Positions 32,214-41,896 of a stretch of DNA of 64,000 bases are shown one piece after another. The position numbers and the translations under genes are program-made. Below the pieces are notes generated by a model that ran no database searches, was not told the origin of the DNA, and was given only the letters and a program-made list of their open reading frames with translations. Numbering within the stretch: position 1 is the stretch's first letter; every line of letters begins with the position of its first letter. The DNA comes from an uncultured Alistipes sp. (GTDB lineage: Bacteria; Bacteroidota; Bacteroidia; Bacteroidales; UBA932): NCBI GenBank assembly GCA_902388455.1, contig CABMPD010000008.1, positions 1 to 64,000 of the forward strand. Reading direction: 5' to 3'.

Positions 32214-34853
32214 CTATATTCCTCTGACCAGACGCGCTATCTGCTCAGCCGTCCCGATATTGTAGCCCTGAGAGATGTAGACGATGCGGCCGAAGGTGTC
32301 GGCTATCACGAAGACGGGATACTCCACATCGCGGAGGGAGAGTTTCAGCTCGCGGCACACCGCACCGAGCACAGCCCAATCCCGGTCTACTCCGAAATGC
32401 ACGCCGGCGGGTGCCGAAGGGAATCCGTCCGAGAGATACTGCCGGTACTCCCGTTCGCTGCCGTACATCAGAATCACCGGACATTCAGGCACATCCGCGA
32501 AGACTCCGCGCACAGCATGGTTGCTCGGCTCGTGCCGGGGCTGCATGAATCCGAGCACGAAGAACCCGCGCCCGGTGGTGGCCAGAATCGTGGACTCCCG
32601 CAACTCTCCACCGGTCTCCGGCTGAACAGCGAGGTACAGCGCCTCCGCATTCATGCTCCCGATTACCTGCAGGTCCGAAGGATCCTCCCTCATCACCAGC
32701 GTCACGTCCGTATTTTCTCCGGCCGTCACTGAGAAGAACGTCATGGTCGCCAGCACCTTGCCGCTCGCCATTCTCGTTCCCGACACCATCATGTACTGTC
32801 CGCAGTCCAGAGTCACCGGACCGTCCCCGAAGACAGTCTTCCAGGTCATCGACCCCTCGCGTCCTTCCTTGTCCGTGAAATTCAGCGTTACCGGTGAGCC
32901 GCCGTCCAGCCGCGCCAGGGTAAAATGCGTCTCGTACTTCGGGTCATCGATATACTCCTGCCCGGCATAGTCCACAGTCACCGTACCCTGCTCTGCCACA
33001 GCCGCAGCCGAGCCGCCGGAAAGGTCCACATCCACCCAGCGCTCACCGTCATGGTACTGCAGCTTCCCGCTGACCTCCTCCAGCCTGGCCGGTATCCCGA
33101 ACGTGCGGCAAAGAGCCACAAAGAACACGTCCCGCGAATAGCTGTCCGCAGCCCCGAGCCGGAACACCCCGACGGGCGTCACCGGAATTACAAGATGATT
33201 GTACCTGTCGCAGAGCCGAATACTAGATGCATAGTCTATCAAAGCCTCTACGCACACATTATCAGACACGGAAGACACGGAAGCACCGGAAGAGTCAGAA
33301 GATCCGGCTGCACCGGAAGGCCCGAAAACCCCATCGGCAGCAGCTTTCAAAAAAACACTGCGGTAGGGCGACAGCAGCTCCAGCCCCACCCGCGGATTGA
33401 GCACATAGTCCCTCAGCATCGGGTCATCGCCATTATAGGAAAAATGCGAGATATGGTCCGCCAGCACCCCGGAGGGCGTATCGCGCAGGTCCTTCTCGCT
33501 GAGCAGGTCCAGCATGTGCAGGGCATCGCGTCCATACTCCCGGGAAGCCTCCTTGTAGGCGGCAATCTCCCTCCAATTGCCCCTCGCCTTCGCCAGATAC
33601 GGGTCGGAAGTATCGAACCCCGCGATATAGGCGACCCGCAGCGAATCCTCATAGGCGAGGCGCACCGCATTGGCCTGCACCTCCTCCGGCGTCAGCTCCA
33701 CCACGGCCTTCCCCTCTGCGGGCGGCACGATGTCCAGTTCCTCATACCCCTGGAAGGAACCGTCCTTGTCCAAGACCAATGTCAGGGAAGTCTCCCCCTC
33801 CGAGAGGGCAAGCCTCCCATAGCCGAACCGCCCTCCAGAAGAAGCCCAGACGAGGATGTCCCCCCGCCCGAACGTCGCATGGGACAATCCGTTGCGGTCG
33901 CTGATATCCGTCACCGCCGTATAGAACTCGGAGTAATTGTAAATCTTATATTCGACCCGGGCCCCTTCAACCGGCACTCCGGCAGCATCCGTCACTGTCA
34001 CCGTCACCCGCTCGACAGGGGCGTAGTTCGAGGTCACGTTTATCTCAGTATAGCAGTCGGTCCGGGAAATGACATCCTCCGGGCCCTCATAGCGGCCGAA
34101 TACATTGGTGTGCATCATCACGCCGCGCAGGGCAGTAGAACTGAACCAGGCCACGTCCAGTTCAGGCTCCGGCTCGCAGGCTCCGAGGTAGTGCCAATGC
34201 CCGTCCACCCAGGCCTCGACCCACGCATGGTTGTCGTCTGTATGCGCCCATCGCGGGGTATAGACCTGACGGGCAGGGATTCCCACGGTGCGCAGGGCGG
34301 CCACAAGCAGGACCGACTCCTCTCCGCAGCGGCCGTATCCCGTCCGGATCGAGGCCAATGGCGAGGAGGTCCGGGCATCCGAGGGAGTGTAGGTCACCCG
34401 CTCGTGGCACCAGTGGTTGACCTCTAAAACAGCATCGTGCATAGACAAATTCCGCACCCTGCCGCTCAAGTCCTCGTAGCACTCCGTCCGGAACTCGTCC
34501 AGAGTCTCGTTGTTGACCCGCAGCGGCAGCACGAAATGCCGGAACAGTTCCTCGGGCACCTCCCGTCCCCACGGCATCTCCTCCCGGGCCCTGAAGACAG
34601 TACGGACCCCGTCCAGATACAGCTGCGGACTATAGTCCGCCACATCCCCCACCGGCATATACGCATAGAGAAACTCCATCGCCTCCCGCTCCTGCCGGTC
34701 AGCACAGCCCGAGAGCACCTGCTCCATATCCAGCCCGTCCCCTATCGCTGCCGCCTTGGCCGCCAGATCTTTCTTAACAAGAGAACGCTCCCCGCACGCT
34801 GTCATCAGCAGCGCCAGCACGGAAGCGAGACATACCACCATATACCTTTTCAT
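32214..34853 (-). CDS. Transglutaminase-like lipoprotein with second degenerate core and thioredoxin-like C-terminus
   Basis: 879 residues, lipobox LMTAC (Cys20). A transglutaminase-like core lies at about 140-235, with Cys176 (GYGRCGEES) and His209 (DDNHAWVEAW); the third catalytic residue, usually Asp, is not clear in HWHYLGACEPE. A beta-sandwich follows (about 265-350, VTDAAGVPVEGARVEYK). Around 575-640 a second, similar segment (SRDVFFVALCRTFGIPARLEEV, GERWVDVDL) lacks the Cys and looks like a degenerate copy. The last 110 residues (FVLGFMQP, YPVFVIADTFGRIVYISQGY) resemble a thioredoxin fold without CxxC. Probably a surface or periplasmic protein; the reaction is unknown. Transcribed alone. 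Confidence 0.85.
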   Translation of the reverse strand: MKRYMVVCLASVLALLMTACGERSLVKKDLAAKAAAIGDGLDMEQVLSGCADRQEREAMEFLYAYMPVGDVADYSPQLYLDGVRTVFRAREEMPWGREVPEELFRHFVLPLRVNNETLDEFRTECYEDLSGRVRNLSMHDAVLEVNHWCHERVTYTPSDARTSSPLASIRTGYGRCGEESVLLVAALRTVGIPARQVYTPRWAHTDDNHAWVEAWVDGHWHYLGACEPEPELDVAWFSSTALRGVMMHTNVFGRYEGPEDVISRTDCYTEINVTSNYAPVERVTVTVTDAAGVPVEGARVEYKIYNYSEFYTAVTDISDRNGLSHATFGRGDILVWASSGGRFGYGRLALSEGETSLTLVLDKDGSFQGYEELDIVPPAEGKAVVELTPEEVQANAVRLAYEDSLRVAYIAGFDTSDPYLAKARGNWREIAAYKEASREYGRDALHMLDLLSEKDLRDTPSGVLADHISHFSYNGDDPMLRDYVLNPRVGLELLSPYRSVFLKAAADGVFGPSGAAGSSDSSGASVSSVSDNVCVEALIDYASSIRLCDRYNHLVIPVTPVGVFRLGAADSYSRDVFFVALCRTFGIPARLEEVSGKLQYHDGERWVDVDLSGGSAAAVAEQGTVTVDYAGQEYIDDPKYETHFTLARLDGGSPVTLNFTDKEGREGSMTWKTVFGDGPVTLDCGQYMMVSGTRMASGKVLATMTFFSVTAGENTDVTLVMREDPSDLQVIGSMNAEALYLAVQPETGGELRESTILATTGRGFFVLGFMQPRHEPSNHAVRGVFADVPECPVILMYGSEREYRQYLSDGFPSAPAGVHFGVDRDWAVLGAVCRELKLSLRDVEYPVFVIADTFGRIVYISQGYNIGTAEQIARLVRGI

Positions 34854-34886
34854 ATCGTACAGTTTTATGATTCAATATTCGCATAG

Positions 34887-34894
34887 CGAAATTA
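34887..34894 (-). promoter_or_regulatory. Candidate -7 box of the transglutaminase-like gene
   Basis: The minus strand reads TAATTTCG, one mismatch from TAnnTTTG, 33 bp before ATG 34853. A small palindrome TTCGC-ATA-GCGAA overlaps its downstream side. Confidence 0.4.
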
Positions 34895-34997
34895 GAAAAA
34901 CCCAAGCACATTTCCGAAAAAATTCTCGATTTCCATATTTTCACGCCCCAAACGGCACCGAGACATACAATACGCGGTCATTGTGGAACGTCATTAC

Positions 34998-35039
34998 AAA
35001 AAAGGACCTTGGCGTACTACGGAAAGGCCGCCAAAGTCC
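34998..35039 (-). terminator. Intrinsic terminator of the lipoprotein pair at 35063-37925
   Basis: The minus-strand stem GGACTTTGGCG / CGCCAAGGTCC (one U-G pair) has a 14-nt loop and is followed by TTTTTTG. It lies 23 bp after the stop at 35063. Confidence 0.88.
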
Positions 35040-35062
35040 CTACTGACAAATTTATAATCTCC

Positions 35063-36094
35063 TTAAAAAGCCAGCACACAGCGCACAGGGTCATTCATGA
35101 ACTTAAGGTCCATCCAGACACTGCCGTCACTGAAATCTATGTCAAAGGCATGCTCTATACTGTTTTCGGTACTTGACCAGTAAAACGCTTCTCCTATCTG
35201 AATACCGTTGACGGCTTCCAGCCTCTCATTGACCATGTCCCTCACAGAAGTCTCACCGGAAATATCATACACATTCCCTCCCAGTTCTCCTGAGCAGAGC
35301 AGTGAAAGTTCCTTCATTGAAGGAAGATACCATCCGCTGGTATTTGCAGGAGCAGGCACTTCTTCCCTGTAAGCACTTACCACGTCCATTACTTCAACTG
35401 GCCATTCGCTGTTCTCCGGTGCCGCATTGTACAGTTCCAGTGCTTTCGTATTGTTATATCCACGAATCAAATTCAGGGGATCGGAGATATCGGTGCCGGA
35501 AGTCACAGACAACAGTTCAGGAGCATTGTCCGTAATCCATTCTCCCACAGTGCCGGGTGATGAAGTGGACTGAGACTGCCAGTAAGAGGGCACGTCACCG
35601 CCGGCTGCGACTACAAGACCATGAGTACACTCAGGAAAATCCGCCTTGAGTGCAGCATCGGACTGCGCTGGATCTCCCAACCAGAAAACAACACCGATGA
35701 CTGTCTTCTCAGGATCTGCCTCAGAAGACCAGGTACCGTCAGAATAGAAATAATCACCGAGTTCAGGGTCAGGAAGGGATACTTTCACTACCGCTCCGGC
35801 GGAAATTTCGCCCACCGATGCCGTAACTATTGTCTCACCCGCGGAACGGGCCTCGACAAGTCCGTCAGCAGATACGGATGCAATGGTTGAATCCTCAGAA
35901 GACCATTCTATAAGCACCTCCAGATCTGATGGCTCGAACACTGCATTGAGCTGAGCAGTCTCTCCGACTGTAAGTTCCACTGTTTCAGGTGTGACACTAA
36001 GATCCGTAATGGTTTCCGGCTCATTATCCTTAACGCAGCCGGACAGCATGACTGTCATTGCGGCCATGCCTGATAATATCAGCAACTTTTTCAT
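35063..36094 (-). CDS. Lipoprotein with Big_2 Ig-like domain and DUF1566/FISUMP-like domain
   Basis: 343 residues, lipobox MLSGC (Cys20). A bacterial Ig-like (Big_2) domain lies at about 30-105 (VTPETVELTVGETAQLNAVFEPSD, SADGLVEARSAGETIVTAS). The C-terminal 210 residues resemble DUF1566/FISUMP-type modules: GVVFWLGDPAQSD, TSGWYLPSMKELSLLC, FYWSSTE and WMDLKF near the end. Surface-exposed role likely; function unknown. Its start lies inside the preceding gene, overlapping it by 65 bp, and the same terminator ends both, so they form a coupled pair. Confidence 0.82.
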   Translation of the reverse strand: MKKLLILSGMAAMTVMLSGCVKDNEPETITDLSVTPETVELTVGETAQLNAVFEPSDLEVLIEWSSEDSTIASVSADGLVEARSAGETIVTASVGEISAGAVVKVSLPDPELGDYFYSDGTWSSEADPEKTVIGVVFWLGDPAQSDAALKADFPECTHGLVVAAGGDVPSYWQSQSTSSPGTVGEWITDNAPELLSVTSGTDISDPLNLIRGYNNTKALELYNAAPENSEWPVEVMDVVSAYREEVPAPANTSGWYLPSMKELSLLCSGELGGNVYDISGETSVRDMVNERLEAVNGIQIGEAFYWSSTENSIEHAFDIDFSDGSVWMDLKFMNDPVRCVLAF

Positions 36095-37925
36095 AAGCTT
36101 TATATTTGTTGTTAGTAATATTGGTATTGTTCAGTTCGAAATCCTCAAAAGGCAGAACTCCGTCCGGACTGGGAGCAATAACGGTTCTGGTCACCTGACC
36201 GAAATTACCTGATGCATCCACTGCCACTCCGACAGCTGTAGAATGTTCTCCGAACGGAATTACAAACCACGAATACGGCTCATTATGAATCCCCTGGTAC
36301 ATCAGTTCATCGATAAGGACATCGTCCTGGATGTCCGTTACTGAAGAAAGATCTCCTGCAAATATGTTGTAATAGAACGATGTACCCTCAGGATCAACAG
36401 TCACATTCAGTTTCAGGACAGCATAACCGGACGCCCCCTGGAAGATATCAGGATATGCCGCCTCGACATCATCTCCGCTGAAATAACCATCGTAGATGAA
36501 ATTCACCACAGCGTCAGAAATCTCCGTCTCTTTGGTGGCAAAATACGTGCAGACAAGATCCGTGGTAGGAATACCGGCAACACATCCGAAGGCAAATGTC
36601 ACATACTCCGTTCCGGGCTCAAGACCGGTCATATCACCTTCGTCATTTCCGGTTCTGGTATTGTTCGACAAATCATACTGAGATACCAGCCTCTCCAACA
36701 TCTGCCCTTCCGTCAGGCCTTCCCATTCTGAAGCCAGGTCCAGGAGGAACACATACTGATCCTCATTGGTCACGGAGATATTGTAATGCGCCGTACGGGA
36801 TGTCACCTGACTTATCTCTACCGAGATGACGTTGTCCGAAGGCGTCACCTCTCCGCTGACAAATTCCCGCACCGACGGATCCGAGATGACAAGTCCCCTC
36901 ATGTCCACAGCGACCGCAAAGGCCACATAAGAAGTATTCTCCTCCAGTTCAAACAGATATGAATCAGGACCGTAAGAAACAATCTGCGCCATGACCTCCT
37001 CCGGAGACAATCCGGCCTGGTTGCCGTAAAAAGCTATCATATCGTTGAAATTCTGTTCGCACCTTTTGATTATATCCTCATCCGAAGAAACATCCGTCTT
37101 ATCAAATACCCCAAAATAATACGCCTGACTGTCATCTGACGGTACCACAGACATATCCACCATAGGGCCTTTTATGTCCAGGCTGATGTCAAATGAAATA
37201 TCTATTTTCTCTGCTGTCAGAGTCGCAGTACTGTCATAGCATATATCCGTCAAGCGGTTTCCCTGAGGCGTAAGACCGTAAGCATACAGCACATACTCAG
37301 TACCGGGAAGCAGATTTTCCACAAATCCCGATTCATAATCACCTTTTTTTAGAATTTTGTTCAGATACTGTTCTATAGACAGGCCCTGCCTGGTCGCCTC
37401 ATTCCTGAAATACGTCATATCATCCTGATACCACTCCTCATCGGAGTCAAAAGTATCCCAATAGCTTTTTTCCGTAAACATATAGACGTATGTCATCTCC
37501 TTGTCTTTCGGGAGTATACTGAATGCCATTGACGTCTCCGTCACATCCAGGATGTCGATTCTGAAATCCGCAATGGTATCCGCTTCCTGTATCACTTTGA
37601 AATAATGCTTTTCCTGAGAAGCAATAGTTGTAACCTCGACATTGGTCATTCTGGAACATTCTTCCTCATTAGCATCTACTGTAAAACGAATAATATCTGC
37701 CGTTGAGCAATCAAAATCATGTACCCACCCGTACTCTGAGATGATGCCTACCTCACTCTTCGCCGTAATGCCGGGGCACGGGACTTCTATCACACCGCCT
37801 TCCGGAGGCACATTCACTACATCCTGAGACGGGACGAAAGGAGACACTTGACTCTTATCCCTGCATCCTGAAAGGAGGGACAAGACAATCGGCAGAAACA
37901 AGGTTGCTGTCAGGAAATTCTTCAT
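36030..37925 (-). CDS. Lipoprotein with repeated FN3/BACON-like beta-sandwich domains
   Basis: 631 residues from ATG 37925 (MKNFLTATLFL); the frame also contains a TTG nine bases earlier. Lipobox LLSGC. The body consists of several beta-sandwich modules: a BACON-like first segment (VPPEGGVIEVPCPGI, SEYGWVHDFDC) and repeated FN3-like modules with the shared ending LLPGTEYVLYAYGL, LEENTSYVAFAVAV, LEPGTEYVTFAFGC. No catalytic motif is seen. The last 21 codons overlap the next gene and end in basic residues unlike the rest, suggesting that the natural end has drifted into the next gene. Likely a surface-exposed, adhesin-like lipoprotein. Confidence 0.82.
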   Translation of the reverse strand: MKNFLTATLFLPIVLSLLSGCRDKSQVSPFVPSQDVVNVPPEGGVIEVPCPGITAKSEVGIISEYGWVHDFDCSTADIIRFTVDANEEECSRMTNVEVTTIASQEKHYFKVIQEADTIADFRIDILDVTETSMAFSILPKDKEMTYVYMFTEKSYWDTFDSDEEWYQDDMTYFRNEATRQGLSIEQYLNKILKKGDYESGFVENLLPGTEYVLYAYGLTPQGNRLTDICYDSTATLTAEKIDISFDISLDIKGPMVDMSVVPSDDSQAYYFGVFDKTDVSSDEDIIKRCEQNFNDMIAFYGNQAGLSPEEVMAQIVSYGPDSYLFELEENTSYVAFAVAVDMRGLVISDPSVREFVSGEVTPSDNVISVEISQVTSRTAHYNISVTNEDQYVFLLDLASEWEGLTEGQMLERLVSQYDLSNNTRTGNDEGDMTGLEPGTEYVTFAFGCVAGIPTTDLVCTYFATKETEISDAVVNFIYDGYFSGDDVEAAYPDIFQGASGYAVLKLNVTVDPEGTSFYYNIFAGDLSSVTDIQDDVLIDELMYQGIHNEPYSWFVIPFGEHSTAVGVAVDASGNFGQVTRTVIAPSPDGVLPFEDFELNNTNITNNKYKAYEKVADIIRHGRNDSHAVRLR

Positions 37926-37947
37926 ATCAATCAATTTTTGTTTTGCA

Positions 37948-37955
37948 CAAAATTA
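37948..37955 (-). promoter_or_regulatory. -7 promoter box of the lipoprotein pair
   Basis: The minus strand reads TAATTTTG, a perfect TAnnTTTG, 22 bp before ATG 37925. Confidence 0.7.
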
Positions 37956-37993
37956 ATTTATGAAGAATCTATCTTCCAAGAATTTTGTTTCAC

Positions 37994-38015
37994 AGTTTTG
38001 TCAATTGACAAGACT
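37994..38015. promoter_or_regulatory. 22-bp near-palindrome, candidate operator
   Basis: A perfect 14-bp core TTGTCAATTGACAA is extended by AGT/ACT after one mismatch on each side. It lies 38 bp upstream of the -7 box of the lipoprotein pair, which puts its centre near -61, and 6 bp after the AraC-type regulator gene. It has no T-run and is therefore unlikely to be a terminator. Confidence 0.5.
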
Positions 38016-38021
38016 GAAATA

Positions 38022-39752
38022 TCATTCTTTTATCTTTTTGTCGATACTGTAAAGCTCCAGTACTTTCTCCCTGTACTTTGCCGGAGTCATTCCAACCTCT
38101 TCTCTGAAAATCTTATAGAATGTGGTAAGAGAGCTGAAACCGGCGTCTCCAGCAACTGCTTTCAACGGCACGTCCGACGAGACATCCGAAAGGATACTTA
38201 CAGCCTCCGCTATCCGGTAACTGTTGACATATTGATTGAAACTTTTCCCGGTTTTCTCGTTCACGACTTGAGACAGATACGTCCTGTTTGTCTTCATCAT
38301 CTCGACAACCTCATCCCTAGTCAGATACTTTTTCCTGTAAATGTGCTCATTCCTCATCATCGCCTCCAGTCTGAAGAACAGCTCTTCATTACTGCATGCG
38401 TCCTTAGTACCGGCGGCATTTCCTCTAAGCTCGTCCAGCTCGGATTGCAGTTCCCGTTCTTTCCTGATAGATTCATTATATTGTCTGACAATCCTAAGAT
38501 ACATCTTATTCTTATGGCGGTAGAGCAATATCAGGAAAAAGAGGATTATCACGGCTATAAGCACCACGAACAATGTAATCTGATACTCCCGGTTCCGTTT
38601 CATAAGACTGACTCTGGCCTGCTGAAGCTGTGCCTCCTTCTCAGCTGTCTGATACCTTATAGTCAGTTCCTTCGTCACCCACTCCTGCTGAACGTCAAAA
38701 AGAACTCTGGACTCTTCATCATACATTTCATAATACTCCAATGCCCTTTTCCAGTTTTTCTGACTTGAATAAGCCTTTGACAGGCACATATACAACTGGG
38801 GATTGAATATCTTATTGGAAAATTTTACCGCGATATCCAGCCCCCTCTCCCCCACCTCGACAGCACCTTTATAATCTCCGCATGACAAAAGATACTCAGC
38901 ATAAGACATGCACACATATATCAACGACGTACTCTCCTGCCTGTCCTCCAAAAGACCGTCGTAGACATCCTCCAGTATCTTTCCGGCCTTATCCCTCTCT
39001 CCCAGTTTTCCTAAAATATTACCGTACAGAGCCTGAAGCACATATTCAGACGTATACTGCTTCAGACGGTTGTAACCGGCAGCCTCTTCCACGAAACGTA
39101 CAGCTTCATGGTACCTCCCCTGAACAGTCTCCATCATCGCCAGACCGTATGCACCGTAAAAAAGCATCAGGGTGTCTTTCTCCTCACACCCGGTCTCATA
39201 CATATCGGAGACATACTCCAGACCGTCCACAGTACCTTTGAAAAAAGACGTAACAATCAGGTTTATAGCAAGGACGGAACCCTCATGATAATTATCCGTA
39301 TACTCCAGCCCTTTCAAAAAACAAGAGACAGCCTTCTCAAAATTATATTCCGACTGGAGCGCCACTACTCCCTCGGCATTGTAGAGCATATATACCGGCC
39401 TGCTGCTTGCAAGTTCAACCCCGCGGCTCTTACACTGGGCCAGCAGGTCCTTGCCTTTTCCTATATAATATCGGGATGAGTCATACTCTGAACAATAATC
39501 AAATACATCCACAATATATGCGAACGCCTTGAGACTGTCATCCACAGACGCAGTACGCCCGGCCTCAGCCAGCATCCTGCGGGCCCATACATAAGCGCTG
39601 TCATACTGTGTCCTTCTGGCCGCCGCCACACATTCCCGGGCCAGACTGTCGAAGACACACACCTCTCTCTCCCTCAGCATCTCTGTATTCTCCGAAGTGC
39701 TGCAGCTGAAAAGAGACAACATGCAGGACAATATCATCAGGCTATATCTCAT
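38022..39752 (-). CDS. Membrane-anchored TPR/AraC-family transcriptional regulator
   Basis: 576 residues. Order: signal/lipoprotein-like N-terminus (MRYSLMILSCMLSLFSC), about 330 residues of TPR-like helical repeats outside the membrane, one TM segment (about 373-395, ITLFVVLIAVIILFFLILLY), a coiled coil and a C-terminal AraC-type double HTH (RIAEAVSILSDVSSDVPLKAVAGDAGFSSLTTFYKIFREEVGMTPAKYRE). This one-protein sensor-regulator is common in Bacteroidetes. Its ATG overlaps the dnaG stop by 4 bp (ATGA), so it is translationally coupled to primase. The lipoprotein pair immediately downstream, with a palindrome upstream of its promoter, is its likely target. Confidence 0.9.
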   Translation of the reverse strand: MRYSLMILSCMLSLFSCSTSENTEMLREREVCVFDSLARECVAAARRTQYDSAYVWARRMLAEAGRTASVDDSLKAFAYIVDVFDYCSEYDSSRYYIGKGKDLLAQCKSRGVELASSRPVYMLYNAEGVVALQSEYNFEKAVSCFLKGLEYTDNYHEGSVLAINLIVTSFFKGTVDGLEYVSDMYETGCEEKDTLMLFYGAYGLAMMETVQGRYHEAVRFVEEAAGYNRLKQYTSEYVLQALYGNILGKLGERDKAGKILEDVYDGLLEDRQESTSLIYVCMSYAEYLLSCGDYKGAVEVGERGLDIAVKFSNKIFNPQLYMCLSKAYSSQKNWKRALEYYEMYDEESRVLFDVQQEWVTKELTIRYQTAEKEAQLQQARVSLMKRNREYQITLFVVLIAVIILFFLILLYRHKNKMYLRIVRQYNESIRKERELQSELDELRGNAAGTKDACSNEELFFRLEAMMRNEHIYRKKYLTRDEVVEMMKTNRTYLSQVVNEKTGKSFNQYVNSYRIAEAVSILSDVSSDVPLKAVAGDAGFSSLTTFYKIFREEVGMTPAKYREKVLELYSIDKKIKE

Positions 39753-41890
39753 ACTCTATTCAAGTCTTTAATAAGAACATTCTTGATCTGAAGAAGAAGT
39801 TTAAGGTGGTGCATCGCTTCCTGCTGCTGCATCTCGTCTTCAGACCTGCCGATAGTCTCCATCAGCTGTGCACAAGAGTGCTCCACATATTTGAGTTTGT
39901 AGACCAGCACGGCCTTGGGGACGTTCTTGTCTATAGTATTGCGCTCGGGTATCTGGGACTTGAGGTACTCCTTGACGTTGATAACGTACTTGGCCTCGGT
40001 GATGTCCACCACGGCTACCGACACCTGCGGGTTCTGGCAGTTGACGAACTGCCTGAGTATCCTGCCCTGCAGCACTTCTGGATCCCTCCCGGCCTCGGAA
40101 GAGTCCTCCTCTAGCAGCTGCCCGCGGAAGGAGAAATACATCCGGTATATCCTGCGGTACAGTGGGTTCTGTAGTTCCAGATCATCGTCCTGCAACTGAG
40201 CGGAGATGTACTCCGCAACGGTGATGCGCAGAAGCGGCGCCTCCGCGCCATAGGTCTTGCTCTCGTCAAACGTCAAGCTGTATTCTCCGAACTTCAGCAG
40301 ATAGTAAATCAGTTCCCGCTCGACAGGCTCCAGCAGCGGTATCGGATTCACGGCCGCCTCCGCCAAAGACGGACTGCCGGCAGAGACCGAAGCCCCTCCG
40401 AAAGAGCCCGCATTGTCCTGTCCATAAGCGCCGTCCCCTGCAGCTGGAGCGCCGTATCCCCGGCCATCCTCCCCGTCCGCAGCCCGCACCGCATCCTCCG
40501 CCGCCGCACGCCGGGCCGCCGCCTCTTCCCTCCGCCGCTGCTCGAACTGCCCGGACTCTATCCGCTTGCGCCGCACCCTCGCCACCTCCGCGAAGAGCAC
40601 GTCCTCCTTCATCCCCAGCCGCTGGGCGCACTGCTCGATATAGACGGACCGCGCTATCTGGTCCGGAATGACCGCTATGGTATCTATGATGTCCCTGATC
40701 AGCTCCGCCTTCCGGATGGGATCGCGCTCGATGGTGGAGGAGAGCAGGTCGTATTTGAACTCTATGAAGTCGGTCTCGTGCTCCGACAGGAAGTCCAGAA
40801 TCTCCTGCCTCGTGTGGGAGCGGGCGAAGGAGTCGGGATCCTCCCCGTCCGGCAGCAGCACCACCTTGATGATCATCCCCTCCTCGAGCAGCATGTTGAT
40901 ACCGCGGAGGGAGGCCTTGATGCCAGCCGCGTCCCCGTCGTAGAGCACGGTGACATTGTTCGTGAAACGCTTGATGAGCCGGATCTGGTCCGTAGTCAGG
41001 GATGTGCCGGAGGATGCCGTAACATTCTCTATTCCCGCCTGGTGCATGGAGATGACGTCGGTGTAACCCTCCACCAGGTAGCATTTCTGCTCGCGGGCGA
41101 TGGCCGACTTGGCGAAGTAGATGCCGTAGAGGGAACGGCTCTTGTGGTAGATGTCGCTCTCGGGCGAATTGAGGTACTTGGCCACCGTCTTGTCCTCCCG
41201 CAGGGTCCTGCCGCCGAAGGCTATTACCCTGCCGCTGAGGGAGTGTATCGGGAAAATGACCCTCTCCCGGAATTTGTCCACCAGTTCCCCTCCATGCTCG
41301 TAGCAGAGGCCGGTGGAAAGCAGGTATTCCGCCTTATAACCGTTCTGCAGGGCGGTCCGGGGCAATGTCGCGGCGGCCGGTTCTCCGGCGAAGGACCGTC
41401 CGGAGGGGGACCATCCCAGCCCGAATTTGCGGATCGTCTCATCGGAGAATCCCCTCTTCTGCCGGAAGTAGGACAATCCCACGGAATGTCCCTCCGCAGT
41501 ATTGAACAGGGCGTCCGCATAGAACCTGGAGGCAAATTCCGAAACGGCTATCATCGACTCCCGCTTGAGGCGGTCGGCCGTATCCTCGGCGCTCTCCTCC
41601 TGCTCGTGGACCTCTATCCCGTATTTGCGGGCAAGGTACTTCAGAGCCTCGGGGTAGGTCATCTGCTCGTGCTCCATGACGAAGGTCACGGCGCTGCCGG
41701 CCTTACCGCATCCGAAGCACTTGAAGATGCCCTTGCTCGGGGAGACCGAGAACGAGGGGGTCTTCTCGTTGTGGAAGGGACAGCAGGCTATGTAGTTGGC
41801 TCCGCGCCTTTTCAGGGTGACGAAGTCGCTGATGACATCGACTATCTCGGTCGCGTCCAGTATCTTTTCTACGGTGGCTCTGTCTATCAT
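39749..41890 (-). CDS. dnaG: DNA primase
   Basis: 713 residues. It makes the RNA primers for replication. N-terminal CHC2 zinc finger (CCPFHNEKTPSFSV ... CFGCG), central catalytic core with the TOPRIM motif (YLVEGYTDVISMHQAG; VLYDGDAAGIKAS) and a C-terminal helicase-binding part. The linker (about 455-520) is unusually Ala/Gly/Arg-rich (RRREEAAARRAAAEDAVRA), typical of variable primase linkers. A perfect -7 box ends only 6 bp before the ATG, so the mRNA may be nearly leaderless. The stop overlaps the AraC-type regulator gene. Confidence 0.97.
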   Translation of the reverse strand: MIDRATVEKILDATEIVDVISDFVTLKRRGANYIACCPFHNEKTPSFSVSPSKGIFKCFGCGKAGSAVTFVMEHEQMTYPEALKYLARKYGIEVHEQEESAEDTADRLKRESMIAVSEFASRFYADALFNTAEGHSVGLSYFRQKRGFSDETIRKFGLGWSPSGRSFAGEPAAATLPRTALQNGYKAEYLLSTGLCYEHGGELVDKFRERVIFPIHSLSGRVIAFGGRTLREDKTVAKYLNSPESDIYHKSRSLYGIYFAKSAIAREQKCYLVEGYTDVISMHQAGIENVTASSGTSLTTDQIRLIKRFTNNVTVLYDGDAAGIKASLRGINMLLEEGMIIKVVLLPDGEDPDSFARSHTRQEILDFLSEHETDFIEFKYDLLSSTIERDPIRKAELIRDIIDTIAVIPDQIARSVYIEQCAQRLGMKEDVLFAEVARVRRKRIESGQFEQRRREEAAARRAAAEDAVRAADGEDGRGYGAPAAGDGAYGQDNAGSFGGASVSAGSPSLAEAAVNPIPLLEPVERELIYYLLKFGEYSLTFDESKTYGAEAPLLRITVAEYISAQLQDDDLELQNPLYRRIYRMYFSFRGQLLEEDSSEAGRDPEVLQGRILRQFVNCQNPQVSVAVVDITEAKYVINVKEYLKSQIPERNTIDKNVPKAVLVYKLKYVEHSCAQLMETIGRSEDEMQQQEAMHHLKLLLQIKNVLIKDLNRV

Positions 41891-41896
41891 AGGTTA

